Positions 44,607 through 53,674 of a stretch of DNA of 64,000 nucleotides are shown here, piece after piece. A model generated the notes under the pieces. The model searched no databases and was not told the origin of the DNA. It saw nothing but the letters and a program-made list of their open reading frames with translations. Made by a program: the position numbers and the translations under genes. Every line of letters begins with the position of its first letter. The stretch's first letter is position 1. The stretch lies in assembly GCF_005234135.1 (NCBI RefSeq), contig NZ_CP039964.1, forward strand, positions 1,364,001 through 1,428,000, given 5' to 3'. This DNA is from Pseudorhodobacter turbinis. GTDB taxonomy: Bacteria; Pseudomonadota; Alphaproteobacteria; Rhodobacterales; Rhodobacteraceae.

Positions 44607-44640
44607 GGTCTTGAAGAGATCTGGTGGCCTCTTCAAGACC
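44607..44640. terminator. Perfect 12-bp hairpin
   Basis: GGTCTTGAAGAG (44607-44618) pairs exactly with 44629-44640 around a 10-base loop, followed by TTTG. Strong terminator-like or leader structure 44 bases upstream of a secreted-protein gene. Whether it ends incoming transcription from the IS or regulates the gene downstream is open. Confidence 0.5.
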
Positions 44641-44684
44641 TTTGTATGGTGCATCACCGGCTTCAACGCACAAAGGTACGAAAG

Positions 44685-45212
44685 ATGCGATTATTCCAAA
44701 AGGTTTCAAACTCTTATTCTTATCTGCGCAACTGGCGTGTTTTACAGGCCAGGCCAGTCTTGCTGATAGCGCTTGTGCTTCCGGTACAGGCTTGGTCAGC
44801 AGACGTATCGGACCTCCCTGCGCCACTGCAAAAGATCGTCAATGAAGCGGCACAAACCTGCGCCGAATTCGACAATGGTGAATTTGCGCTGGACTGGGGC
44901 AGCGTGCAACGGGCCGACCTTGATGGTGACTTGCAAAGCGACTGGATATTGAACGATTCGGGGTTCTCGTGCTCGAATGCGGCCTCCCTCTATTGCGGGA
45001 CCGGTGGTTGCATGTCGCACTTTTTGATCGGTGAAAACCTGAATTCATTGCTCAATCAAGGTTGGGAGGTTGTTACATTTGGACCGCACCGCGTGCTTCT
45101 TGCGGATGTACACGGTTCCGATTGTGGTGGCATCAACCCGACGCCCTGTACTGTCGCCAGCATCTGGGACCCTGAAGAACGCGTTTGGCGTTCAACAACG
45201 GCAAATTGGTAA
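44685..45212 (+). CDS. Secreted/periplasmic protein of unknown function
   Basis: A 175-residue protein with a signal peptide (RPVLLIALVLPVQAWSADVSD, cleavage after WSA). The mature part has four or more Cys in a compact region (GFSCSNAASLYCGTGGC) and an Asp-rich DLDGDLQSDW segment that resembles a calcium-loop or beta-propeller repeat. I do not recognise the family by name. A longer frame from 44574 would run through the hairpin upstream, so ATG 44685 (GAAAG close by) is preferred. Confidence 0.6.
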   Translation: MRLFQKVSNSYSYLRNWRVLQARPVLLIALVLPVQAWSADVSDLPAPLQKIVNEAAQTCAEFDNGEFALDWGSVQRADLDGDLQSDWILNDSGFSCSNAASLYCGTGGCMSHFLIGENLNSLLNQGWEVVTFGPHRVLLADVHGSDCGGINPTPCTVASIWDPEERVWRSTTANW

Positions 45213-45252
45213 AACCCGGCAACTCCGACCGCCAATCGAAAACACTATAGCT

Positions 45253-45363
45253 GCCGCCATTTCAGATCAGATGCTTTCCACCTTTGGAACGACTACGTTC
45301 CCGACATGGCCGCCTGACTGTCGCACACAGCAGCTATTGCTATCCATGTCTAACAACCTGGCA
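45253..45363 (+). repeat. Inverted-repeat copy A bracketing the mde region (~110 bp)
   Basis: This segment recurs in inverted orientation at 53152-53261, about 95 percent identical over about 110 bases by eye. The core GGAACGACTACGTTCC is itself a short palindrome (6-bp arms). It lies between the stop of the secreted protein and the stop of the E1 gene. No transposase is linked. Confidence 0.75.
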
Positions 45364-45388
45364 ATGCCATATCATGCAGCAATGGCGT

Positions 45389-47773
45389 TTAGCCTATCAC
45401 CCGGTGCAGCATCTGGCGACCTGGTGTCAGCCCCTGCACCTTTTCGACGATCGACTGGGCATCAATCCCATAGTGACGGTAAAGATTTGCAATGGTGCCT
45501 GTCTGGCCAAAATGTTCAACGCCCAAAGGCACTGCTTGATGACCTTTAACCGACCCAAGCCAAGACAGGGTTGCCGGATGGCCGTCGATCACTGTAACCA
45601 GCTTGCAGTCGCGCGACAATGCGCCCAGCAATGTCTCGATGTGGCTTTCTGCCGCTGCATTGCCCCGTGAACGGGCACGTTGTGCAGCGGTCCAGCCCGC
45701 GTTCAGCCGGTCGGCAGAGGTCACAGCAAGAACGCCGACATCGCGCCGCCCTTCGGAAATCATGCCTGCGGCCTTGATCGCCTCGGGGGCCACAGACCCT
45801 TGATAGGCAATTACAATTTCACAGTTCGGCCCCGGTTCGCGCAGCCAATAGGCACCGTCAATTGCGCCTTGGCGGAAATTTTCGTCAACGCGTTTGCCGG
45901 GCTGTTCGATCGGGTTGGTCGTCAGGCGCAGATAAACCGATCCGCCGGTTTCATCGCGCAGCCATGTGCGTTCATCCGGGTCGCCTTCGCCATCTTTTTG
46001 CAGATATTCAAAGGCCCATTTCATGATCACGGCCAACTCATCGGCAAAGGCGGGTTCAAAGCTGGCCAGCCCGTCCTGGCTCATCCCGATCAGGGGCGAG
46101 CCGATGGATTGATGCGCCCCGCCTTCGGGGGCCAATGTTATTCCAGATGGCGTGCCTACGATCATGAACCGCGCATCCTGATAGCAGGCATAGTTCAGCG
46201 CATCCAGACCACGGGCAACGAACGGATCGTAAACCGTGCCAATCGGAATAATCCGCTTGCCCCACAACGAATGGGATAGACCGGCAGCGCCCAGCAGCAA
46301 GAACAGGTTCATCTCGGCAATGCCCAGTTCGATATGCTGGCCTTCGGGGGTGAACTCCCATTTCGCTGTCGACGGGATCTTTTCGTTGATAAAGGTGTCG
46401 GCCTGTTCTTCGCGGGCAAACAGCTTGCGCCGGTTCACCCACGGGCCAAGGTTGGTGGTGCCCGTAACGTCAGGGGACATGGTGACGATCCGCGCCGCCA
46501 GATCACTATCGCCCTTGGACAGATCATCCAACACCTTGCCAAAGGCCATTTGTGTTGAAATCTCGCGGTCTGTGGCCAGCTCAATCGCCGGGACGTCAAT
46601 AACATCGTCGGAATACCGGCGGCGGCCCTTTGAAAAGAATGCGGTCTGATCAAGGAAGGCCTGCAATGCGGCCGGATCAGCGACAGTTGCGAATTTCTCC
46701 CATTCCTCACCTTCGGCCACCCCCATGTGGCGCTGCCACTGGGCCATCTGGGTCTTGTTCATCAGCCCGCCATGGTTGTCCTTGTGACCCGCAATCGGGG
46801 TGCCCCAGCCCTTGATGGTATAGGCAAGGAAGCAGACCGGGCGGTCATGGTCGATGGCGTCAAAGGTTTCGGCCATGGTCTGCACACAGTTGCCGCCAAG
46901 GTTCTCCATCAACTCGGCTAATTCATCGTCAGAACGGGCGTCGATCAACGCGGTCACATCGCCTTGGTCACCCAAGGCTTCCATCAGGCGTTTGCGCCAG
47001 ACCGCACCGCCCATAAAGGTCAGCGCCGAGTAAAGCTGGTTGGGGCAGTTGTCGATCCAATCGCGCAGCTTGTCACCGCCCGGCTCTTTGAAGGCCTTGC
47101 GCTGCAACGCGCCGTATTTGACTTTGACAACGTCCCAGCCGAAAGCATCAAAAATCTGTTCGATGCGTTTGAACAGACCTTCGCGCACCACACCGTCCAG
47201 CGACTGGCGATTATAGTCGATGATCCACCAAGTGTTGCGCAGGTCGTTCTTCCAACCTTCTTGCAGGGCTTCATAAATGTTGCCCTCATCCAATTCGGCA
47301 TCCCCGACAAGGGCAACCATACGGCCCAAAGGTACATCATTGCCCCAGCTTTTAGCAGAAATGTAATCCTGCACGATTGACGCAAAAGACGTGATCGCCA
47401 CCCCAAGCCCGACCGACCCAGTAGAGAAATCCACATCGTCGATGTCCTTGGTCCGGCTGGGATAGCTTTGAACGCCGTGATAGCCACGGAAGTTTTCCAT
47501 TTTGTCACGGGTTTGATTGCCCATAAGGTACTGGATCGCGTGGAAAATTGGCGAGGCATGGGGCTTCACCGCCACCCGGTCCTCTGGGCGCAGCGCGCTA
47601 TAATAGAGTGCCGTCATGATCGACACCATCGAGGCCGAAGACGCCTGATGCCCACCCACCTTGATCCCGTCCGCCTTGGGGCGGATGTGGTTGGCATTGT
47701 GGATCATCCAATGCGACAGCCAAAGCAGCCGCTGTTCGATGGTCTTGAGGTGGCTTTGATCAATCTGGGACAT
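45389..47773 (-). CDS. Homodimeric 2-oxoacid dehydrogenase E1-like protein (AceE/MdeB-like)
   Basis: A 794-residue thiamine-diphosphate enzyme related to AceE but about 90 residues shorter. Landmarks: GGHQASSASMVSIM at the N-terminus, KPHASPIFHAIQYLMG, a ThDP region GDAELDEGNIYEAL...NRQSLDG, and the transketolase-like C-terminal domain (SHIETLLGALSRD, VIDGHPATLSWLGSVKG). The first Gly-Asp-Gly of the usual ThDP motif is Gly-Asp-Ala. In Pseudomonas putida mdeB encodes an AceE-like 2-oxobutyrate enzyme next to methionine gamma-lyase; the same setting here suggests use of 2-oxobutyrate. Pyruvate is the alternative substrate. Confidence 0.85.
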   Translation of the reverse strand: MSQIDQSHLKTIEQRLLWLSHWMIHNANHIRPKADGIKVGGHQASSASMVSIMTALYYSALRPEDRVAVKPHASPIFHAIQYLMGNQTRDKMENFRGYHGVQSYPSRTKDIDDVDFSTGSVGLGVAITSFASIVQDYISAKSWGNDVPLGRMVALVGDAELDEGNIYEALQEGWKNDLRNTWWIIDYNRQSLDGVVREGLFKRIEQIFDAFGWDVVKVKYGALQRKAFKEPGGDKLRDWIDNCPNQLYSALTFMGGAVWRKRLMEALGDQGDVTALIDARSDDELAELMENLGGNCVQTMAETFDAIDHDRPVCFLAYTIKGWGTPIAGHKDNHGGLMNKTQMAQWQRHMGVAEGEEWEKFATVADPAALQAFLDQTAFFSKGRRRYSDDVIDVPAIELATDREISTQMAFGKVLDDLSKGDSDLAARIVTMSPDVTGTTNLGPWVNRRKLFAREEQADTFINEKIPSTAKWEFTPEGQHIELGIAEMNLFLLLGAAGLSHSLWGKRIIPIGTVYDPFVARGLDALNYACYQDARFMIVGTPSGITLAPEGGAHQSIGSPLIGMSQDGLASFEPAFADELAVIMKWAFEYLQKDGEGDPDERTWLRDETGGSVYLRLTTNPIEQPGKRVDENFRQGAIDGAYWLREPGPNCEIVIAYQGSVAPEAIKAAGMISEGRRDVGVLAVTSADRLNAGWTAAQRARSRGNAAAESHIETLLGALSRDCKLVTVIDGHPATLSWLGSVKGHQAVPLGVEHFGQTGTIANLYRHYGIDAQSIVEKVQGLTPGRQMLHRVIG

Positions 47774-47825
47774 GGGGATGGCTTTCTGGTTGTGAGGGCA
47801 AGGCGTGACGGGATGGCAGCGTGTG

Positions 47826-48377
47826 CTAGCCTTGGCTTTGGGTGCTGATGATTTCGCCGCTCAGGCCAACCGGGTTCAGGATGGTTTGGGCATTTGGGCT
47901 GTGCGCGACGGATTTGCGGTGCAGTTCGGCAAACTGGTCCGGCGTGGCGTTACCGGTGACGTGTATTTTGTAGCGGATTTCGGGAAACCCGACGGTCGAA
48001 TTGGTGCCCAGCCCCATGAACCCGCGCAAGTCGAGCGTTGCGTCGAAGTCGATCTTTACCGATTCAAGCTGTATGCCCTCGGCGGTGGCCCCGGCGATAA
48101 AGCTGACCATCATGCATGACCCGAGCCCCGACAGCAGCAATTCCTGCGGGTTCGGCCCGTGGTTGTTGCCCATCAACTGGCGTGGCTCATCGGCCTTCCA
48201 GCTGAACGAACGGCTGACCTGATGCGGCCCGACCTTCATCGGCTTGGTGTCGGTGCGCGAGCGGGTGCCGCTTTCCCAGTTGATTTCGATACCATAGTCC
48301 ATCAGCGCCTCTTCGGGCGCGTTCGCAACTTCGTTCACAAATTCACTAAGGGCGGCGGTGGGGATGCTGTTACGCAT
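47826..48377 (-). CDS. OsmC family protein
   Basis: A 183-residue OsmC-fold protein: QLMGNNHGPNPQELLLSGLGSCMMVSF holds the peroxidatic Cys. The second, resolving Cys position reads HSPNAQTIL, with Ser in place of the expected Cys-Pro, so it may not work as a standard peroxidase. ATG 48377 (AAGGA eight bases upstream) overlaps the neighbouring lyase stop. In a methanethiol-producing operon it may handle sulfur-centred damage or thiols; this is inference. Confidence 0.85.
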   Translation of the reverse strand: MRNSIPTAALSEFVNEVANAPEEALMDYGIEINWESGTRSRTDTKPMKVGPHQVSRSFSWKADEPRQLMGNNHGPNPQELLLSGLGSCMMVSFIAGATAEGIQLESVKIDFDATLDLRGFMGLGTNSTVGFPEIRYKIHVTGNATPDQFAELHRKSVAHSPNAQTILNPVGLSGEIISTQSQG

Positions 48378-49692
48378 GTGCGTTTTCCTTTGTTGCATAG
48401 ATGGCGCCAAGGGCATTTTTAAAATCTGCGATCAGATCGGCGGCGTCCTCGATCCCGACGGACAGGCGCACACAGCCCGGATCAATCCCCACATCTGCCC
48501 GCTGGCGGGTGGTAAAGGTGGCCTGCGAGGTGTTGAACGGCAGGCTGATCAGGCTTTCGACCCCGCCAAGACTGGTCGCTTGTTTCGGGATGCGCAGGGC
48601 ATCCACCAGACGCAGCGCAGCCGCATCGCCACCTTCGATCACAAAGGTGATATTGCCGGTGCCGTTTTTCAGCAGGCGTTTGGCGGTGGCGTAATCCGGG
48701 TGGCTTGGCAGGAATGGATAGAACACCTTTTTCACCTTTGGGTGGCTTTCCAGATACTGTGCCAGCGCCAGCGCGCTTTCTTCGTGGGCGCGCATCCGCA
48801 CGGCGAGGGTTTTCAATCCGCGCTCCAAAAGGAAACAGGCATGCGGGTCCAGCGAACCGCCATAGTTCAGCAGGCGTGGCCAGATCATATCAATCAATTT
48901 GCGCGGGCCGGCTGCCACACCGGCAATCAAGTCACTATGGCCATTGAGGTATTTTGACGCGGAATGCACCACCACATCGACCCCATGTTCAAGGGTGCGC
49001 ATGGCAATGGGCGGGGCAAAGGTCGCATCCACAACCAGACGCACATTGCGGCGTTTGGCAATCTCGGCAAGACGCGGAATGTCGATGATCTTGAGCAGCG
49101 GATTGGTGATCGCCTCGAAATACATCAGCTGAGTATTCGGTTGGATCGCGGCTTCAATTGCGGCGAAATCATAGGAATCCACCATAGTGCAGGACATGCC
49201 CAATGTCGGGAATTCCTGATTGAACAGATTGAACGTACCGCCATACAGATCGCTTGATGCAACCACATGCGCACCTTTGTCCATCAGGGCCAAAACGGTG
49301 CTGGTGATCGCCGCCATGCCAGAGCTGAACACAATCGCGGATTCGGCCCCCTCAAGGGCCGCCAGCTTTTCCTGGACCGCCCATTGGGAGGGATTGCCGT
49401 AGCGGGAATAGATGAACCGATCCCGGGCAAAGCCGTCTTCGACGGATTGATACTGGTGGTCATTCAACACAAAGGTAGAGGCCTGATATATCGGCGTGCC
49501 GACAGCGCCTGTGCGCGGGTCGTCATGGGTGCCGGCATGAACCGCCATGGTCGACAGGCCGGTGCCGGGGGCGGGGTGGTCGGCCAGAAACGGCCCGGCG
49601 CCGCGCGCCCGGTTCAAATCATTCAGCCAGCCTCCGGTGGTGCGGTTCGGCGTCTTGCTGGCGGTATCGCCCAGGATTTTATGATCGGTCAT
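48370..49692 (-). CDS. PLP-dependent Cys/Met metabolism enzyme (trans-sulfuration family)
   Basis: A 440-residue fold-type I PLP enzyme: STMAVHAGTHDDPRTGAVGTPIYQ, SRYGNPSQWAVQEKLAALEG, DLYGGTFNLFNQ, and the Lys motif SASKYLNGHSD. In place of the YGC of methionine gamma-lyase it has YGG, so a cystathionine lyase/synthase-like or homocysteine-related reaction is more likely. The ATG at 49692 has GGAG six bases away. Second gene after mdeA. Confidence 0.88.
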   Translation of the reverse strand: MTDHKILGDTASKTPNRTTGGWLNDLNRARGAGPFLADHPAPGTGLSTMAVHAGTHDDPRTGAVGTPIYQASTFVLNDHQYQSVEDGFARDRFIYSRYGNPSQWAVQEKLAALEGAESAIVFSSGMAAITSTVLALMDKGAHVVASSDLYGGTFNLFNQEFPTLGMSCTMVDSYDFAAIEAAIQPNTQLMYFEAITNPLLKIIDIPRLAEIAKRRNVRLVVDATFAPPIAMRTLEHGVDVVVHSASKYLNGHSDLIAGVAAGPRKLIDMIWPRLLNYGGSLDPHACFLLERGLKTLAVRMRAHEESALALAQYLESHPKVKKVFYPFLPSHPDYATAKRLLKNGTGNITFVIEGGDAAALRLVDALRIPKQATSLGGVESLISLPFNTSQATFTTRQRADVGIDPGCVRLSVGIEDAADLIADFKNALGAIYATKENAHA

Positions 49693-49775
49693 GCGGTGCT
49701 CCGGCATGGGGTGGGATTAAAAAGGGTGCAAACGGTTGCCATCCTGCGCGCCCTTGTCTGCCAGGGAGGAGGAGG

Positions 49776-50978
49776 TCAGGCAGCCTGCATGTTATGCGCC
49801 GAAAGCGCGCCATACAGATCGTCTATGATGTCCTGGACCCCTTCGAGGCCGACGGACAATCGCACCAACCCTTCCGCGATGCCGTGTTCGGCACGCTCTT
49901 CGGGGGTGTAGGTGGAATGGGTCATGCTGGCCGGATGCTGGATCAGACTTTCGGCATCGCCCAGGCTGACCGCGCGCTGGATCAGGTTCAGCCGGTTCAT
50001 CATTGCGATGCCGCCCGCCTTGCCGCCCTTTACCTCGAACGGAATCATCCCGCCGAAATCCGCCATCTGACGGCGTGCCAGATCCGCTTGGGGGAAGCTG
50101 TCCAGACCGGGGTAGCAGACCGACAACACCGCCGGATGCGCCTCAAGCGCTTGCGCGACTTTCATCGCCGTCTCGCAGTGCCGCGCCATGCGCAGTTCCA
50201 GCGTCTTGATCCCGCGCAGCAGCAGCATCGCTGTAAGCGGCGACATCACGGCGCCGGTCATGTCCTTTAGCCCGACCAGGCGCACCTGCGCCATGTCCTC
50301 TTGGCGGCCCACGATCAGGCCCGCCACGACATCGCCATGACCGCTTAGGAATTTGGTGGCCGAATGCACAACAATATCCGCGCCGTGTTCAATGGGCCGC
50401 GTCAGCACGGGCGTGGCATAGGTGTTGTCCACCACCACCCTGGCCCCTGCCTGATGCGCGATCTGCGAAACCGCGGCGATATCCACCAGACGGTTGTTTG
50501 GGTTCGCCGGGGTCTCGAAATAAACAATTTTGGTCCTGGCGCTGATCGCCTGGCGCAGGTTTTCGGGGTCGGTCATATCGACCAGTGTCACCGTTACCCC
50601 AAAACGCGGCAGCCCGTGGGTCATGAAGGCAAAGGTGCAGCCATAAAGCGTCTTGTCGATGATCACCTCATCGCCCGCTTGCAAAAACGTCCACATGGTC
50701 GAGGTGATTGCCCCCATGCCAGAAGCCGTACAGAGCCCCGCCTGCGCCCCTTCTAGGTTCGCAATCCGTTGCTCCAAATGGTCCAGCGTAGGGTTGGAAA
50801 TACGTGAGTAGAAATGCCCCTGTGCTTCCCCGGCAAACATCTCGCCGCCCGCTTCTGCGGTGTCAAAGGTGAAGGTCGAACTCATGTAGACCGGCGGGTT
50901 CAACGCCCCTTGGTGTGATTGCGCATCGTACCCGTGGTGAATGGCGCGGGTAGAAAATTCCTGCTGTTTGTTGTTCAT
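49776..50978 (-). CDS. mdeA: Methionine gamma-lyase
   Basis: A 400-residue PLP enzyme: TRAIHHGYDAQSHQGALNPP, DKTLYGCTFAFMTHGL with the Tyr-Gly-Cys that marks methionine gamma-lyases, FETPANPNNRLVDI, and the Lys motif SATKFLSGHGDVV. It splits L-methionine into methanethiol, ammonia and 2-oxobutyrate. ATG 50978 has a strong GGGGG leader; an upstream in-frame ATG at 51068 is not needed. Divergent from an Lrp regulator, as in mdeR-mdeAB. Confidence 0.9.
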   Translation of the reverse strand: MNNKQQEFSTRAIHHGYDAQSHQGALNPPVYMSSTFTFDTAEAGGEMFAGEAQGHFYSRISNPTLDHLEQRIANLEGAQAGLCTASGMGAITSTMWTFLQAGDEVIIDKTLYGCTFAFMTHGLPRFGVTVTLVDMTDPENLRQAISARTKIVYFETPANPNNRLVDIAAVSQIAHQAGARVVVDNTYATPVLTRPIEHGADIVVHSATKFLSGHGDVVAGLIVGRQEDMAQVRLVGLKDMTGAVMSPLTAMLLLRGIKTLELRMARHCETAMKVAQALEAHPAVLSVCYPGLDSFPQADLARRQMADFGGMIPFEVKGGKAGGIAMMNRLNLIQRAVSLGDAESLIQHPASMTHSTYTPEERAEHGIAEGLVRLSVGLEGVQDIIDDLYGALSAHNMQAA

Positions 50979-51071
50979 CGTGGCCCCCTTTATCTCTCGA
51001 GGCATTATCTGTTGTTTCGATGGGCATTTAGTTGCTATGTTGTGCGTGAAATACAGAAAGTTTGGCATATT

Positions 51072-51551
51072 ATGCCCAAGAACCTCAAATTAGACGCCGC
51101 CGATCGCAAAATCTTAAGAGCGTTGCAGCGCAACGGTCGAATGACGAATCTCGATCTTGCTCAGGAGGTCAATCTTTCGCCGTCGCCATGCCTGCGCCGG
51201 GTGCGCCAATTAGAGTTGAACGGTGCCATCCACGGCTATAGCGTAGACGTAGATGCACAGATTTACGGGCTACCGGTCACCGTGATGGTACGCATCAGCT
51301 TGGAGCGGCATACCGAGGATTCGGTGGGCCGCTTTGAAGCGCAGATGAAAGAAATTCCAGAGATACTGGAATGTTTCGTGATGAGCGGGTTGTCGGACTA
51401 TTTGCTGCGTGTGGTGGTCAGTGATCTGGAAGACTACGAGCGCTTTGTCCGGGAACGGCTGCACCCCATCGGGGGGATCGGTTCGATTGATACCAGTTTT
51501 GTCTATGGTGTCGTAAAGCGCACGCATGTCTTTCCCGACATTACCGGGTAA
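51072..51551 (+). CDS. Lrp/AsnC-family regulator (MdeR-like)
   Basis: A 159-residue regulator: N-terminal HTH (LDAADRKILRALQRNGR, NLDLAQEVNLSPSPCLRRV) and C-terminal RAM effector domain (VMSGLSDYLLRVVVSDLEDY). Divergent from methionine gamma-lyase with 93 bases between, so it probably senses methionine or a product and controls the lyase operon. The longer frame from 50919 runs into the lyase gene. Confidence 0.9.
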   Translation: MPKNLKLDAADRKILRALQRNGRMTNLDLAQEVNLSPSPCLRRVRQLELNGAIHGYSVDVDAQIYGLPVTVMVRISLERHTEDSVGRFEAQMKEIPEILECFVMSGLSDYLLRVVVSDLEDYERFVRERLHPIGGIGSIDTSFVYGVVKRTHVFPDITG

Positions 51552-51629
51552 CCCGCCAGACACAGGATTAGGCTAACTGCGCTGCGGCAGACATTGGCCA
51601 ACCGATGCAGGTCGGCGCCCAATGCCACG

Positions 51630-52220
51630 TCAGAAATCCGGGTCTGGCTGAAACATATGGCGTAGCGACGCGTGCACGGAATTCAGGCCACCCGGCTGAT
51701 CCAGCGCGCGGGCCACGAGCAGTGATCCTTCCAAAGCAGACAATACAAGCTGCGCTGCGGCAGCCGGATCGCGCCCCGCTGATACCTCACCGTTTTTCAG
51801 CCCATCGGCATAGACCGATTGCAGCCATTCAAGGTGGCCACGGAGAAAGCTGGCAAGAGCCGCGCGCAGGCTTTGCGGTATAATGTCACGTTCAACAGCC
51901 AGCGCGGCGCAAAGGCAGCCGACCCCCTGATCTAGCCCCTCAAGATATATCCGGCTATAGGCGTCAATGCGGTCAAGCGCGTTTGAATACTGCGCGCATA
52001 TCTGAACAAAGGCCACTTTGTAGCGCTGGCAGTAGACGTCCAACGTGGCAACGACGAGCTGCTCCTTCGTGGCAAAGTGGTAGTGGATGCTTGGCTTTCG
52101 GATCTTCACCAAGTCAGACAGATCGGCATAGCTGAACCCTGCATATCCGCGCGTGCGGATAAGCGTTTCTGCGTGTTTCAGGATCAAATCGCGTGTGTCA
52201 GACTGACCTTGTTTTATCAT
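51630..52220 (-). CDS. TetR-family regulator
   Basis: A 196-residue TetR protein: HTH with SDTRDLILKHAETLIRTRGY, FSYADLSDLVKIRKPSIHYHF, then a ligand domain with GVGCLCAALAVERDIIP. It follows the DsbA-like gene by 84 bases in the same direction and may control it. ATG 52220 is the likely start; 52250 is an alternative. Confidence 0.88.
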   Translation of the reverse strand: MIKQGQSDTRDLILKHAETLIRTRGYAGFSYADLSDLVKIRKPSIHYHFATKEQLVVATLDVYCQRYKVAFVQICAQYSNALDRIDAYSRIYLEGLDQGVGCLCAALAVERDIIPQSLRAALASFLRGHLEWLQSVYADGLKNGEVSAGRDPAAAAQLVLSALEGSLLVARALDQPGGLNSVHASLRHMFQPDPDF

Positions 52221-52304
52221 TGCCCATTTATCCCGCCGTAAAAGGTACATAAGCCCAAGCGGTTGTCCCGCCTGGGCCCAGTATCAGCATTTCTGACGGG
52301 GAAG

Positions 52305-53012
52305 TTAACAGCCTTTACCGTCCAGGCCGCACATCTGGCCATCCATTTCGGCCAAAGCATCAGGGAAATGCCGGGCGAGGGCGGTGTTGAGGTTTGCTTT
52401 GATCCCGTCGAATGGCATGAAGCCACGGGCGATCGGGGTAAAGCGGTTGTCTTGCGTGCCGAGCAAAACCGCAGGGAAGCCTTGAACGCCAAGCTTTTCG
52501 ACAAACCGGCGGTCCTCTATCACGCCTTGCTTGGCCGCAGGGGTGTTGAACTCCTTTTTGAACGCGCCAAAATCGACGTTAAAATCTGAAGCGATGGACC
52601 GATAGCTTGCGACATCCTGAAGATCATCGCCATCAAGATAGTATTTGCGCTGAATGGCGCTGGCCAAACCAAGTTCGTCCTTGACGCCGAGCAGTTTGAA
52701 CGCGGTCATCGCGCGCGCCGGTGTCGAAGAGTTGAGGATGCGTTTCGAGGTGCGGTAGCCCTTGATTTCCCTGAGATAGCGTTTCCCGAATGCCTGACCG
52801 GATGTAACGGTCACATGCTGGTGCAGCGCCACTGGATCGGGGAACCGGCTAAACATATCGACCAGAGGCAGGTTCGACGGGATCATGCCCCCGTTCACGA
52901 CGCGGATGGTTACGGACGCGGCATATTCTTTTGCCAGTTGGTTGATGGCTTTTTCAAAGCCATAGCACCAGATGCAATACGCGTCCGTGACGTAGATAAG
53001 TTCAGCTTTCAT
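52305..53012 (-). CDS. DsbA-family thioredoxin-fold protein (cytoplasmic, CIWC)
   Basis: A 235-residue DsbA/FrnE-like oxidoreductase. Active site YCIWCYGF near the N-terminus, and GVQGFPAVLL with the cis-Pro near residue 180. No signal peptide, so cytoplasmic, as for DsbA-like enzymes of electrophile response. Good upstream spacing (AAGGCAGGG). Paired with a TetR regulator. Confidence 0.85.
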   Translation of the reverse strand: MKAELIYVTDAYCIWCYGFEKAINQLAKEYAASVTIRVVNGGMIPSNLPLVDMFSRFPDPVALHQHVTVTSGQAFGKRYLREIKGYRTSKRILNSSTPARAMTAFKLLGVKDELGLASAIQRKYYLDGDDLQDVASYRSIASDFNVDFGAFKKEFNTPAAKQGVIEDRRFVEKLGVQGFPAVLLGTQDNRFTPIARGFMPFDGIKANLNTALARHFPDALAEMDGQMCGLDGKGC

Positions 53013-53082
53013 GGGTCATCCCTGCCTTGAAATTGATTGGGCGCTCGGGCTATCTGGGCTGCGCCACGTCTATCTGCCGACT

Positions 53083-53098
53083 AATAGGTAGGTAAGCG
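53083..53098. promoter_or_regulatory. Possible TetR operator
   Basis: TAATAGGTAGGTAAGC, 70 bases upstream of the DsbA-like start, has the TACCTACCTA-like core seen in several TetR-family operators. The downstream TetR gene makes autoregulation plausible. Half-site symmetry is imperfect. Confidence 0.3.
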
Positions 53099-53151
53099 TG
53101 CGTCTGTCAATGTGCAAACGAATTCTTAATCACAGGCCACGATGGTATCGT

Positions 53152-53261
53152 GCCAGGTTGTTAGACATGGATAGCAATAGCCGCTGTACGCGACAATCAG
53201 GCGGCCATGTCGGGAACGTAGTCGTTCCAAAGGTGGAAATCATCTGATCTGGAATGGCGGG
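53152..53261 (-). repeat. Inverted-repeat copy B bracketing the mde region (~110 bp)
   Basis: Reverse-complement counterpart of 45253-45363, about 95 percent identical by eye, including the GGAACG/CGTTCC core. It lies in the gap between the DsbA-like gene and a small conserved protein. The segment between the two copies is about 7.8 kb. Confidence 0.75.
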
Positions 53262-53317
53262 GCCTTCAGTAAACGGTCGCTTTTGAGCAGCCTTCTGTGA
53301 CGCAGCTTCTGGTGATT

Positions 53318-53560
53318 TCAATCCCGGCTTTTATCCTCACGCACTTCTATAACGACCAAATTTGTCGCCCCCGGATGTAAAAGAAGGCTCTCGTGGCAGT
53401 CGTTTGTGGGGTCAACAGGCACCTGCAACATTATCCCGTTGCTGAAATGACCGGCGGGCGCCTCTTCGATTTCCAGAATGCGTCCATCGTTCAGGTGGAT
53501 CGTGATTGTATCAGTCACGACGGTTTGGGGCTGCCCATCCGTTAAAAACGAGAGTTTCAT
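53318..53560 (-). CDS. Small hypothetical protein, 80 residues
   Basis: The frame starts MKLSFLTDGQPQTVVTDTIT and reads as an all-beta protein with regular amphipathic strands (ITIHLNDGRILEIEE, NLVVIEVRED). No signal or transmembrane segment. Family not recognised; plausible because composition is protein-like and it fits between neighbours in the same direction. Confidence 0.45.
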   Translation of the reverse strand: MKLSFLTDGQPQTVVTDTITIHLNDGRILEIEEAPAGHFSNGIMLQVPVDPTNDCHESLLLHPGATNLVVIEVREDKSRD

Positions 53561-53674
53561 CGTGTCACCCAATCGCGTGGCTGCAAAAACACCAGGGTTA
53601 TATTGAAGGCGAAAAGTGTCATTTCTTTTCGGGCAGAGCACTTCAGCGAACGGGTCCGAGGGGTAGCAACCACT

